Position numbers and translations under genes: made by a program. From Halonotius pteroides (lineage in GTDB: Archaea > Halobacteriota > Halobacteria > Halobacteriales > Haloferacaceae), in assembly GCF_003605635.1 (NCBI RefSeq), contig NZ_QMDW01000003.1:1-64000 (forward strand): a stretch of DNA of 64,000 nucleotides. The letters are read 5' to 3'. A model generated the notes under the pieces. That model was not told the origin of the DNA. It did not search any database and worked only from the letters and a program-made list of their open reading frames with translations. Shown here piece by piece: positions 52,700 through 61,050 of the stretch. Numbering within the stretch: position 1 is the stretch's first letter; every line of letters begins with the position of its first letter.

Positions 52700-53495
52700 C
52701 ACCGATCGGGCGCTCCGGTGGCTGTTCCGTGCCGGGTACGGAACGGTATTTCTGCTGCTCGTGGCTCCGGTCGTGGTTGTAACCGCAACCTCACTCAGTG
52801 CAACAACCGCAGTCACCTTTCCGCCGACAGACCTCTCTTTCCGGTGGTATACAACACTGTTCACACGGCGTGTGTGGATGCAAGCCGTTCAGAACAGCCT
52901 GCTCACCGCCGGCGGGACAGCGGTCTTCTCGACGGGGCTCGGCGTCGCTGGCGCACTTGGTGCCCGACATCTCAGCGACCGCTCACAGATCGCCGTCTCA
53001 GGGCTTGTGCTCGTGCCGCTGCTCGTGCCCGGCGTCGTTTTGGGTGTGTCACTTCTGATCTTTTTTAGCCGCTTCGGGCTCCAACAGCGGCTGTCAACAA
53101 TCGTGCTTGCACACGCGCTGTGGGCAACGCCACTGACATTCTCGGTGATGCGGGCAACGTTCTCCCGGTTTGATTGGCAGCTACAGGAGGCAGCGATGGA
53201 TCTTGGTGCGAGTCGACTTCGCGCCTTCCGAGAGGTGGTTGTCCCGAACACCGTCTCCGGACTCGTTGCCGCAGCGGCCATCGCCTTCGTTGTCAGCCTA
53301 CAAGAGTTTATCATGGCTCTCTTTCTGTCGGGTCGGGAAACAAGAACGATCCCGGTTGAGTCTTGGTTCGCACTGCGTGGCTCATTAAGCCCGCTAGTAA
53401 GCGTTGCCTCCACGCTTCTCGTCGGCGCGGTCGTCCTGACGCTTATCATCGCCGCGACCGCAATCGGGCTCGAACGGGTTGCTGATGATACCTAA
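52692..53495 (+). CDS. ABC importer permease (PotC type)
   Basis: A 267-residue permease, six helices, with EAA loop EAAMDLGASRLRAFREVVVP. The ATG at 52692 overlaps the previous gene by eight bases; an ATG at 52680 adds four residues. With the preceding three genes it makes a complete type I importer: lipoprotein, ATPase and two permeases. Confidence 0.93.
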   Translation: MGNTDRALRWLFRAGYGTVFLLLVAPVVVVTATSLSATTAVTFPPTDLSFRWYTTLFTRRVWMQAVQNSLLTAGGTAVFSTGLGVAGALGARHLSDRSQIAVSGLVLVPLLVPGVVLGVSLLIFFSRFGLQQRLSTIVLAHALWATPLTFSVMRATFSRFDWQLQEAAMDLGASRLRAFREVVVPNTVSGLVAAAAIAFVVSLQEFIMALFLSGRETRTIPVESWFALRGSLSPLVSVASTLLVGAVVLTLIIAATAIGLERVADDT

Positions 53496-53690
53496 CGGTG
53501 GCGTCTCTCACGGGGTGGCCCGTGGGCTCGGTTGCTGATCGCCATACCTCGCCGCTGAGGCCGTATCTGTGGGGTGATCACCCGGCGCAGCCCCCGATGG
53601 ACACACCCCTCATTGCGATTCTTGTGTCTCAGTCACAACCCACCCGCCTCCGAACGGTAGTTCTTTTACCGAACCGGTTGATCCTCCAGT

Positions 53691-54095
53691 ATGACGCAGT
53701 TAGGACTGGTGGTCGCACAGTTCAACAGCGCGGTCACCAGCGAGATGCGGGCCGCCGCCGAGAACGCGGCCGTCGAACGCGACGCCACACTCAGCGAGGT
53801 ACTGGAGGTACCGGGGGCCTACGACACGCCGCTGGCGGCCGATCGCCTCGCCCGCCGCGAGGATATCGACGCCGTTGCCGTCATCGGTGCGATCGTCACC
53901 GGCGACACCGATCACGATCGGGTGATCGCCGACGCCGCCGCCCAAGGACTCACGGATGTGAGCCTTGATCGCGATACACCGGTGACCTTCGGCGTCAGCG
54001 GCCCGGGGATGAGCGGGGCTGAAGCCCGCGAGCGTAAGGACAAGGGAGCGGAAGCGGTAAACGCCGCGGTGGACTTAGTGGAGGTACTAGCATGA
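53691..54095 (+). CDS. ribH: 6,7-dimethyl-8-ribityllumazine synthase
   Basis: Penultimate enzyme of riboflavin synthesis. The 134-residue protein shows VVAQFNSAVTSEMRAAAENA, LEVPGAYDTPLAADRLAR and AVIGAIVTGDTDHDRVIADA, the family core with its catalytic His (DTDHDR), and is slightly shorter than bacterial RibH. CGGTA / TACCG (53655-53659 with 53667-53671) flanks a TTCTTTTACC box about 25-30 nt before the ATG, a possible regulator site. It overlaps the aminotransferase start by four bases. Confidence 0.93.
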   Translation: MTQLGLVVAQFNSAVTSEMRAAAENAAVERDATLSEVLEVPGAYDTPLAADRLARREDIDAVAVIGAIVTGDTDHDRVIADAAAQGLTDVSLDRDTPVTFGVSGPGMSGAEARERKDKGAEAVNAAVDLVEVLA

Positions 54096-55243
54096 ACATG
54101 GAGTTCGCAGACCGCGTTCAGCGGGTCGAACCAAGCGCGACGCTGGCGATCAGCAACCTCTCCAGTGAGCTTGAAGCAGAGGGGATCGATGTCGTTGACC
54201 TCTCGGTCGGCGAACCTGATTTCCCGACGCCCGAGAACATCGTCGAGGCCGGCAAGGCGGCGATGGACGCCGGCCACACCGGTTACACGTCCTCAAACGG
54301 GATCCCCGAACTTCGGGAAGCGCTCGCCGACAAGTTCACCGGACAGGGGATCGACGCCGACGCCGACGAGATCATCGTCACCCCCGGTGGGAAACAGGGC
54401 CTGTATGAGGCGGTCACCACGCTGATCGACGACGGCGACGAGGTCGTCCTGCTCGATCCGGCGTGGGTGTCCTACGAGGCGATGGTCAAGCTCTCCGGTG
54501 GCTCGCTCAACCGCGTCGATCTCTCACCGTACGACTTCCAGCTCGAACCCGGCCTCGACGATCTTGCCGACGCGGTTTCCGACGAGACGGAACTCCTGGT
54601 CGTCAACTCGCCGTCGAACCCAACCGGTGCCGTCTACTCCGATGCGGCACTCGAAGGCGTCCGCGATCTCGCAGTCGAACATGAGTTCGTTGTGATCTCC
54701 GATGAGATCTACGAGCGGATCACCTACGGCGTCGAACAGACCGCACTCGGATCGCTGGACGGGATGGAAGACCGGACGATCACGCTCAACGGCTTCTCGA
54801 AGGCGTTCTCGATGACAGGGTGGCGACTCGGCTACATCCACGCCCCCGAAGACCTCATCGATCAGGCCAGCAAACTCCACTCGCATTCGGTGTCGTGTGC
54901 GGTCAACTTCGTCCAGCGAGCCGGCCTCGAAGCCCTCTCAGAACGCACCGATGATTCGGTCGTTGAGATGCGGGAGGCGTTCCGTGAGCGACGCGATATG
55001 TTGGCCGACCTCTTCGCCGAACACGGCGTCGATGTCCCCGTTGGCGACGGCGCGTTCTACATGATGCTCCCCGTTGATGACGACGATCAGACGTGGTGTG
55101 AGGAGGCGATTCAGGACGCCCACGTCGCCACCGTTCCGGGCAGTGCCTTCGGCGCGCCCGGCTACGCCCGCATCTCCTACGCTGCCAGCGAAGCGCGACT
55201 CCGCGAAGCGGTCGATCGCCTCTCCGAGGGCGGCTTCCTGTAG
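54092..55243 (+). CDS. Class I pyridoxal-phosphate aminotransferase (aspartate type)
   Basis: A 383-residue fold type I enzyme. SVGEPDFPTPENIVEAGKAA, VVNSPSNPTGAVYSDAALEG, SDEIYERITYG and the PLP Lys in LNGFSKAFSMTGWRLGY (SFSKxFxMTGWR) are all present, with RISYAASEARLREAV near the end. Usual aspartate aminotransferase length. Coupled to ribH. The exact amino acid is not certain. Confidence 0.9.
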   Translation: MNMEFADRVQRVEPSATLAISNLSSELEAEGIDVVDLSVGEPDFPTPENIVEAGKAAMDAGHTGYTSSNGIPELREALADKFTGQGIDADADEIIVTPGGKQGLYEAVTTLIDDGDEVVLLDPAWVSYEAMVKLSGGSLNRVDLSPYDFQLEPGLDDLADAVSDETELLVVNSPSNPTGAVYSDAALEGVRDLAVEHEFVVISDEIYERITYGVEQTALGSLDGMEDRTITLNGFSKAFSMTGWRLGYIHAPEDLIDQASKLHSHSVSCAVNFVQRAGLEALSERTDDSVVEMREAFRERRDMLADLFAEHGVDVPVGDGAFYMMLPVDDDDQTWCEEAIQDAHVATVPGSAFGAPGYARISYAASEARLREAVDRLSEGGFL

Positions 55244-55345
55244 GACGAATTGGGATCACAGTTGCAGGCAGTGATTATTTTTCCTTTCTCCTCGCGTCGC
55301 TTATCGCTCACCGCTAAAAATCAGGAAAACGGAGACGAAACCGCG
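55244..55345. terminator. Bidirectional terminator between convergent genes
   Basis: TGATTATTTTTCCTTTCTC (about 55271-55289) gives an oligo-T end for the aminotransferase. In the other direction TGATTTTTAGCGG (minus strand, about 55312-55324) follows the nucleotidyltransferase stop. The flanks can also pair (TGATT... / AAAAATCA). Confidence 0.4.
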
Positions 55346-56311
55346 TTACTCGTCGGCGACGACGCTGTAGGAGCCGATCAGGCTCTCTGTGAGGTCAATC
55401 CCCTCGACGGTCGCCTTCTCGTCGAAAACCGTGTCGGTGAGTTCGGCGTCCTCAATGTGGGCGTCGGGGAAAACGAGCGTGTCGGTCAGCGTCGCGTTCT
55501 TGACGGTCGCGCCGTCCATGACGTGTGTTGAGCCGTTGAGATCGCTGTTTTCGACGGTCGCGCCCTCGGCGACCGTTGGCTCGCCGCCGAGCTTCCAGTC
55601 GACGGCATCGAGGTAGGCGTCGGCTTCGCCGATGTCGAACCACACGTCCTCGAAGGTGAAGGCGTAGACGGACTGGCGATCCTGGAGCCACTGAAGGAAC
55701 CAGCCGGGCTCGTCGGGGTTCTCGTCGTTGGCGAGGTAGGTATCGAATTTCGGCAGTACGTCCGCCGGGAAGGCGTAACACGCGATCGACGCCAGCGTCG
55801 TGTTCGGCTCGTCGGGCTTTTCTTGGAAGTTGACGACCTCGTCGCCGTCGAGTTCGACCAGCCCGTAGGATTTCGCGCGTTCGCGGTCGCCGACATCGTA
55901 AGCCGCCAACACCGGCGATTCCTTCTCCTCGAAGAAGCCGACGAAGTCCTCGATATCGAAGCCGACCATGTTGTCGCCGGCGATGATGAGCAGGTCGTCG
56001 TTGAGGCCTTCGCGGTCGATGAGTTGGGCGAGCGCGCCGACCACACCGAACTTCTCGTCCTCGTCGCTGGTGTCCTCGACGGAGAGTTCGGGCTTCTCGT
56101 AGCCCTGCTCGTCAACGTAGTTCTCGAAGTCCGCGGCAAATCGCTCGTTGGTGCTGATGTAGACATCCTCGACATCGTCGTTGTCGTCGAGTTGGGCGAG
56201 CGTTTTGTCGATCACCGTGGTGTCGCCGACCGGGAGCAGCATCTTCGGTCGGTTCCGCGTGATCGGCCACATTCGGGTTGCATAGCCACCGGCAAGAACA
56301 ATTGCGTCCAT
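55346..56311 (-). CDS. Sugar-phosphate nucleotidyltransferase
   Basis: A 321-residue NTP transferase that would activate a sugar phosphate. N-terminal signature MDAIVLAGGYATRMWPITRN with PKMLLPVGDTTVID, then DDLLIIAGDNMVGFDIEDFV (metal-binding Asp), and FTFEDVWFDIGEADAYLDAV. The C-terminal ~70 residues form a left-handed helix-like tail (VAEGATVENSDLNG, repeated hexapeptide-like), as in archaeal GlmU/RfbA-like enzymes. ATG at 56311; the nearby Nmad3-like and acyltransferase genes are also on the minus strand. Confidence 0.88.
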   Translation of the reverse strand: MDAIVLAGGYATRMWPITRNRPKMLLPVGDTTVIDKTLAQLDDNDDVEDVYISTNERFAADFENYVDEQGYEKPELSVEDTSDEDEKFGVVGALAQLIDREGLNDDLLIIAGDNMVGFDIEDFVGFFEEKESPVLAAYDVGDRERAKSYGLVELDGDEVVNFQEKPDEPNTTLASIACYAFPADVLPKFDTYLANDENPDEPGWFLQWLQDRQSVYAFTFEDVWFDIGEADAYLDAVDWKLGGEPTVAEGATVENSDLNGSTHVMDGATVKNATLTDTLVFPDAHIEDAELTDTVFDEKATVEGIDLTESLIGSYSVVADE

Positions 56312-56430
56312 GGCCCGACAAGCCACCGCCGATGACTTATACTCTGTTATTGGTATGGTGTGTCATAACACGATCTGAACCGTTTACTGCCGCCCTGTCT
56401 CGCCATCGGGTTCAACACGCTGGGCTCGTG

Positions 56431-57213
56431 CTACGAGAGCCACTCCGTGAGCCGCTGTGGGTGACTGTCGACCGATTCAGTAACCGATCTGAGCGTTGCG
56501 GTTGCCTCAGTATCAAACCACAGTCGGCGTCGCCACCACGGGCCGTTCCCGGAATCGTTCGACAGCTCGGTGACGATCCGGTTGGCTGTCGACCCCGATT
56601 CTGGCGCGCTGAGCGGGACTCCGCGACCAAACAGCTGTGAGTCCTTACCCCCGCGAACCAACACCTTCGCGTCGAACTCGGCGCGTTTGCGGTGGGCGTT
56701 GCTGGCGAACGCCGCCTTCTCGGCTGCCGACAATGATCGGCAGGCGTCGCTATCGAGTACGCGATCGATCCGAAATTCGCCGATCAGATACGCCCCCCAC
56801 CCGGGGGCGACCCACTCGACGGCAGGTTCGGTGTCGACCTCGGCGGGCGGCTCGTGGCGCGTCAGCGTCGCATAGAACAACAGCGAATCGCCGGGCTCCA
56901 ACCCACTGATCGGGCCGGCCTTGACCCCATGTTCATCGCCGTAGGTGTAGGAATCACAGCCGGGGTAGCCCGCAAATTCGGGGTCGAGATGCACCGGGGT
57001 GTCGCGGCTCTCACCCGGCAACTCGAAGGGGAGCGGTGCAAGCTCGGCCAGCAGGTCGTCGTAGGTTGGCACCTCGGCGGCCGAATCGATCGGTTCGCGC
57101 TCGGGAATCGGGAGATAGACAACGCTCCCGTCGGGATAGATCGGCCCTCTCACGCCCGGGAGGTTCGTGTTGGCGGCGACGTTGATGGCGAGTGCGCGGG
57201 CCACGCTACTCAC
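56431..57213 (-). CDS. Probable Nmad3-like nucleotide-modification associated protein
   Basis: A 260-residue protein. ARALAINVAANTNLPGVRGP then VVYLPIPERE fits the pattern I associate with the Nmad3 domain, predicted to act on modified nucleotides in DNA. Other conserved-looking parts: YPGCDSYTYGDEHGVKAGPI, GDSLLFYATLTRHE and GWGAYLIGEFRIDRV. It starts at a GTG (57213) overlapping the acyltransferase stop by four bases. Certainty is moderate because it rests on recall of the family's N-terminus. Confidence 0.5.
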   Translation of the reverse strand: MSSVARALAINVAANTNLPGVRGPIYPDGSVVYLPIPEREPIDSAAEVPTYDDLLAELAPLPFELPGESRDTPVHLDPEFAGYPGCDSYTYGDEHGVKAGPISGLEPGDSLLFYATLTRHEPPAEVDTEPAVEWVAPGWGAYLIGEFRIDRVLDSDACRSLSAAEKAAFASNAHRKRAEFDAKVLVRGGKDSQLFGRGVPLSAPESGSTANRIVTELSNDSGNGPWWRRRLWFDTEATATLRSVTESVDSHPQRLTEWLS

Positions 57214-58178
57214 TCGCTGGTCGGCGGCGGATTCTCATCTTGCGCCGCCGAAGGCGGCGTGTCGTGTGGCGCGTCAGGCGGTGACAGCGTCCGCTGGAAC
57301 TCATCAAAGATCTCGACCTCATCGTCGATCTCGTGGTCGATCTCGCGGTTGCTCTGTCGGTTCGGCAGTCGGCCATCATCGATCGGCTCAGCGACCGCTT
57401 CCCAGCCGGGTTTGATTTTGACGCTGTTGGCGGGGGAGCCGACGACGACATGGTGGGCTGGCACATCGCCTTGTACCACCGCACGCGCGCCGACCACCGC
57501 GTTCTCGCCGACCCGGCAGCCGGCTCGCACCATCGCGTCGTAGGTGACGCGGGCGTCGTCGTCGACGATTGTGTGGTAGTTGTCGACGTGGGTTTGATCG
57601 ACCAAGTCGTGATCGTGGCTGTAGATGTGGACGCCATCGGAGACCGAGACACGGTCGCCGACGGTCAATTTTCCGCGGTCGTCAAGGTGGACATCGTCGT
57701 GGACGACGACGTTGTCGCCGACCGAGATGTTGTGGCCGTAGGTGAACGTGATCCCCTTGAAAAATCGGCAGTTGTCGCCACACTCATCGAACAGGTGGTT
57801 GGCGAGCATCTGGCGGAATTGGAGGGCGAAGGCGACGTTGTCGGCCATCGGCGTCGCGTCGAACTGCCGCCAGAGCCACTGGAGGTGTTTTGATTCCTCG
57901 AAGCGATCCTCGTCTCTCTCGGCATAGTACTCTGACTCCAGTGTCGCGTTACAGGGATCATAGCCTTGGAGCCGAACCCGGGTTGCTGGCGAGACCTCTT
58001 CGCCACGCTGCCATGCCTCGTAGGCCTCCCGATCGCCGAACAGATCAACGAGTACGTCGGTGACGACCTCGCAGGTATTCTCCGATCCTGAGAGTCGTTC
58101 ATCCACCGACTCGATGAAGCGATCAACCCCGTCGGCCGCCGCGGCCGGCAGGGAGACGTGTCGCTTGGTCATTGGCAT
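57210..58178 (-). CDS. Left-handed beta-helix (hexapeptide) acyltransferase-like protein
   Basis: A 322-residue protein. Residues ~140-245 form a left-handed parallel beta-helix: hexapeptide turns ITFTYGHNISVGDNVVVHDD, DRVSVSDGVHIYSHDHDLVD (His catalytic pattern), then VGENAVVGARAVVQGDVPAH and VVVGSPANSVKIKPGW. The helix is capped by a long N-terminal helical region and an acidic/Pro-rich tail. Probably an O- or N-acetyltransferase. Overlaps the next gene by four bases. Confidence 0.85.
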   Translation of the reverse strand: MPMTKRHVSLPAAAADGVDRFIESVDERLSGSENTCEVVTDVLVDLFGDREAYEAWQRGEEVSPATRVRLQGYDPCNATLESEYYAERDEDRFEESKHLQWLWRQFDATPMADNVAFALQFRQMLANHLFDECGDNCRFFKGITFTYGHNISVGDNVVVHDDVHLDDRGKLTVGDRVSVSDGVHIYSHDHDLVDQTHVDNYHTIVDDDARVTYDAMVRAGCRVGENAVVGARAVVQGDVPAHHVVVGSPANSVKIKPGWEAVAEPIDDGRLPNRQSNREIDHEIDDEVEIFDEFQRTLSPPDAPHDTPPSAAQDENPPPTSE

Positions 58179-58279
58179 TGGTTGCCTACGAGTAACTAAA
58201 TGGATTCGGTTGTGTGGGTGTTACCGGCCTTCCGGCCAGCCGGACTGATCAGGCGGCGAATCGGGTCACTTGCGACATC

Positions 58280-58396
58280 ATGTCAATCAATCGCGTTCGG
58301 GAGTTGATGACAACTGCCCTCGTAACTGTCCCGGTCGAAGCCGATATGCGAACTATCGTTCGCGCCCACGGCGACCTCCTCACGGAGGTTCGGTAG
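58280..58396 (+). pseudogene. Possible CBS-domain remnant
   Basis: A 38-residue frame reads MSINRVRELMTTALVTVPVE then ADMRTIVRAH, close to the start of a CBS motif (VRxLMTTxVVTVPxxA), and then stops. Only this fragment is present and no CBS partner follows. It overlaps the antisense small membrane ORF at 58283-58507, so at most one is likely to be expressed. Confidence 0.3.
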
Positions 58397-58507
58397 ACCG
58401 AACAGGGACGGGGCCTGGATGATCCCAACGACTGGCAACGCTCCGAGGAGTAGCCCCAGCAGCCAAAACAGACCGGCTAACTGTCTCGACTGATACAGCG
58501 TGGACAT
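58283..58507 (-). CDS. Possible small membrane protein (antisense to CBS-like remnant)
   Basis: A 74-residue frame. The N-terminal half is a plausible membrane anchor: LAGLFWLLGLLLGALPVVGI then IIQAPSLFGLPNL. The second half runs antisense to the CBS-like remnant and has no pattern. Its ATG complements the CATG shared with the plus-strand ORF at 58506. Confidence 0.35.
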   Translation of the reverse strand: MSTLYQSRQLAGLFWLLGLLLGALPVVGIIQAPSLFGLPNLREEVAVGANDSSHIGFDRDSYEGSCHQLPNAID

Positions 58508-58558
58508 GGACTCACACCTCACAACCGAACCACGACACGTCAACCGCGGAGGCGATCG

Positions 58559-58726
58559 ATGATCTCGTTGCCGTCCGTCCTCGGCATCACCGTTGTCGCC
58601 CATGCGTTGCTCGCGATCGGTGTGGTCTTCGATGGTCGTCGCACCGACACCGATCCCGGCTACTGGCCGCTGGCGACGCTGTTGGTCGGGCTTATCGGTG
58701 TTGCCGGCTACCTGTGGCGCCGATAA
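58559..58726 (+). CDS. Small two-helix membrane protein with upstream mini-ORF
   Basis: A 55-residue protein: MISLPSVLGITVVAHALLAI, a charged loop (GRRTDTDPG), and a second helix YWPLATLLVGLIGVAGYLW. An 18-codon ORF (58506-58562, MDSHLTTEPRHVNRGGDR) ends in TGATG overlapping its ATG, so translation may depend on that leader. Function unknown. Confidence 0.5.
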   Translation: MISLPSVLGITVVAHALLAIGVVFDGRRTDTDPGYWPLATLLVGLIGVAGYLWRR

Positions 58727-58892
58727 CACACCCGATGCACCTCGACCGCAACCCGTCTCTTGCCCCCCGTTTTCTGTTCGAGATCGCCGGCCAACGAGCT
58801 GACGGGTCGCCGAAACGTCACGTTCACTCCGCCACCGGACACGCGGCGCGGTAGTCGTAACGGTATTATCCTCGGCCCTGTCTTGATTGGGT

Positions 58893-59168
58893 ATGGTCGA
58901 AAACGTACTCTGGCCGGCGTATTTTGACGCCGACCTGACGCGATCCGGGGGTCGGCGGGTCGCGACCGATCTTGCGGTTGACGAGCCCGCTGTCGACGAG
59001 ATTGCCACCGCCGTCCAGCAGATCGGCTACGACGCCGTGATCGAACGCGATAAGACGTATCCCCGAGCCATCGAAACCCGTGGCCGCGTCCTCGTCACGG
59101 GCGCGGAGGATACGAAAAACGATCTTGTCCAGGCCGTCGGTGCCTACCTCGGCGTCCTCCGGGAGTAA
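58893..59168 (+). CDS. srp19: Signal recognition particle protein SRP19
   Basis: Binds SRP RNA and primes SRP54 binding. The 91-residue protein starts [20 protein letters not shown], typical of archaeal SRP19, with [20 protein letters not shown] and [19 protein letters not shown] at 58893 is the family start. One base separates it from gar1. Confidence 0.95.
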   Translation: MVENVLWPAYFDADLTRSGGRRVATDLAVDEPAVDEIATAVQQIGYDAVIERDKTYPRAIETRGRVLVTGAEDTKNDLVQAVGAYLGVLRE

Positions 59169-59169
59169 G

Positions 59170-59397
59170 ATGCAGCGGATCGGCACTGTCGACAAAACCG
59201 CTCAGGGGCTCGGGATCGTCGCCCTCGACACCGAGGAGACGCCCGACATCGGCCTCATGGTGATTGACGAGTCGCTGTCGACGGTCGGCCGGATCGTCGA
59301 CATCTTTGGCCCGGTTGCCAGCCCGTATGCGGCGATCACGCCGACCGATAACGCGTCGCTGACGGATCTGGTCGGGACGACACTGTACGCCGAGTAG
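59170..59397 (+). CDS. gar1: H/ACA RNA-protein complex component Gar1
   Basis: A 75-residue Gar1-like protein of the H/ACA pseudouridylation complex: MQRIGTVDKTAQGLGIVALD followed by GRIVDIFGPVASPYAAITPT. This beta-barrel pattern (VGxVxDIFGPVxxPYxxI) is diagnostic. It pairs with srp19 as in many haloarchaea. Confidence 0.93.
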   Translation: MQRIGTVDKTAQGLGIVALDTEETPDIGLMVIDESLSTVGRIVDIFGPVASPYAAITPTDNASLTDLVGTTLYAE

Positions 59398-59399
59398 CA

Positions 59400-59792
59400 C
59401 TACCCGACCAATTCTTCGGGTGGGATCGCACCGTGGCGGTGCAGTTCTGTATCAAACGTGACCAGTGTTCCGCCGATGTGTTCCGCACTGGCGAGCATGA
59501 GCGCGTCCATCGCGGTTACGTAGGTTTCCTGTTGAATGTCGTCAGCTTGCTGGAGAAGAATCGAACTGTGTGAGACTGGCTCCGCGTACGCCCGGACGGT
59601 TTGTTCGATCTGTTCGATCTCCGATCGGTTATACTGGTATTTCGTCGCCAAGACGTTCCGAATCTCCATGAGGCTGTAGATCGAGGAGTAGAACTCGCGG
59701 TCAGTGTTCAGCAGCGCGCGGGCACCGTCGGATCGATCCGTGTCGTCGGTAACGATCGCAATAAAAATATTCGAATCAAGGAAGACCGTCAT
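59400..59792 (-). CDS. vapC: PIN-domain toxin VapC
   Basis: A 130-residue PIN nuclease: MTVFLDSNIFIAIVTDDTDR (first Asp), SSIYSLMEIRNVLATKYQY (Glu), TAMDALMLASAEHIGGTLVT (Asp) and FDTEL. Ligands of the metal site are complete. It starts inside the antitoxin stop. Convergent with gar1 with two bases between stops. Confidence 0.88.
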   Translation of the reverse strand: MTVFLDSNIFIAIVTDDTDRSDGARALLNTDREFYSSIYSLMEIRNVLATKYQYNRSEIEQIEQTVRAYAEPVSHSSILLQQADDIQQETYVTAMDALMLASAEHIGGTLVTFDTELHRHGAIPPEELVG

Positions 59793-59938
59793 ATCTCCTC
59801 ACGTGCTTCACGAACCGCAGCCACCGCGTCGACATCGACCTCCGTGTCAACAGCCAGCGCGGCGAGTGCATCACCGAACGGCACATCAGTATCAACGGTC
59901 TCTTCGATCTCCTCCGACCGCCACTCCATGCCTGTCAT
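59789..59938 (-). CDS. vapB: VapB-type antitoxin
   Basis: A 49-residue acidic protein (MTGMEWRSEEIEETVDTDVP, then FGDALAALAVDTEVDVDAVA and AVREAREEI) directly upstream of vapC with ATGA overlap. Short, helical and acidic as in haloarchaeal VapB partners. ATG at 59938 or 59929. Its DNA-binding N-domain is not obvious, so the identification is by position. Confidence 0.7.
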   Translation of the reverse strand: MTGMEWRSEEIEETVDTDVPFGDALAALAVDTEVDVDAVAAVREAREEI

Positions 59939-60036
59939 ACGTAGTGCGAGAACCTCGAGTCTGTTAATTTCTCCGGCTGCTGACAACGGCCGTCGCCAAA
60001 CACAACGGCCAAACCCCCCACCGTCCAAAGGCGACC

Positions 60037-61032
60037 ATGTTCCCCCGGGAGTATCGCGGCGTCGCCGTCGCCGTCGTGTTGTTTCTCCTCGTCCAACTCG
60101 GCGCGCTCGCGTTGGTGGAGACGTTTTTCCAGCAGGGCTATCAGCCGGTAGATAACCCGAGCGATCCGACCAACAGCCTGCTTTACATCGGTGCGGTGTT
60201 GGTCGCAACGGTGTTCTTTCTGGCAGCGTTCAAATACGATCTTGATTGGGTCGTCCGCGTCGTTATCGTCGCCACCAGCGGGATGCTCTCGTGGTACGTC
60301 TTCAGCGCGGTCGCCCCCTCCGGGGTCGCCGCAGTTCTTGGTGCCGGCGTCTCGGTTGGGCTGTGGATCTACCCCGAGTGGTACGTCGTCGACACCGCCG
60401 GGGTGTTGATGGGTGCCGGCGCGGCGGGGCTGTTCGGCATTACCTTCGGCCTGCTGCCGGCGATCGTCCTCCTGTCGGTGCTGGCAGTCTACGATGCGAT
60501 CAGCGTCTACAAGACCGAACACATGTTAGATCTCGCGGATGGCGTGATGGATCTCCGAATCCCCGTCATTCTCGTGATCCCGCTGTCGTGGTCGTACTCG
60601 CTGCTGGACGATGCTGACACAGACGACAGCGAGAGCGACAGTGTTGGCGATGAAGCTGACACAGACGACAGCGAGAGCGACGACGCGAAGGCCGATCCGA
60701 GCGATGACATCGCTCCCGGTGACGACAAACGCGAGGCCTTCTTTATCGGCCTCGGCGATGCCGTGATCCCGGGCGTGATGGTCGCCAGCGCGGCCTTTTT
60801 TTCGTCGGCCCCGCAGTACGCTATCCCTCTCATCGAACTCAATACGCCCGCGCTGTTCTCGCTTGGTGGCACGCTCGCCGGCCTGCTCGTCCTCATGTCG
60901 ATGGTGATGAAAGGCAAACCTCATGCCGGTCTGCCGCTGCTCAACGGCGGCGCGATCGGTGGCTACCTGGTTGGTGCGCTGTGGGTCGGCCTCCCGCTTG
61001 TTGAGGCGGTCGGGGCCACCGGGTTTCTCTAA
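60037..61032 (+). CDS. Presenilin/A22-family intramembrane aspartyl protease (PSH)
   Basis: A 331-residue protein with nine-helix-like topology. Catalytic motifs: YD (Tyr152-Asp153) in VYDAISVYKTEHMLDLA, GLGD (Asp241) in FFIGLGDAVIPGVMVA, and PAL (271-273) in LNTPALFSLGG. The loop between the catalytic Asp helices is a ~35-residue acidic insert with a repeated ADTDDSESD unit. Cleaves transmembrane segments such as signal peptide remnants; target unknown. Confidence 0.92.
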   Translation: MFPREYRGVAVAVVLFLLVQLGALALVETFFQQGYQPVDNPSDPTNSLLYIGAVLVATVFFLAAFKYDLDWVVRVVIVATSGMLSWYVFSAVAPSGVAAVLGAGVSVGLWIYPEWYVVDTAGVLMGAGAAGLFGITFGLLPAIVLLSVLAVYDAISVYKTEHMLDLADGVMDLRIPVILVIPLSWSYSLLDDADTDDSESDSVGDEADTDDSESDDAKADPSDDIAPGDDKREAFFIGLGDAVIPGVMVASAAFFSSAPQYAIPLIELNTPALFSLGGTLAGLLVLMSMVMKGKPHAGLPLLNGGAIGGYLVGALWVGLPLVEAVGATGFL

Positions 61033-61050
61033 CTCGCGGTCAGCGAGACC

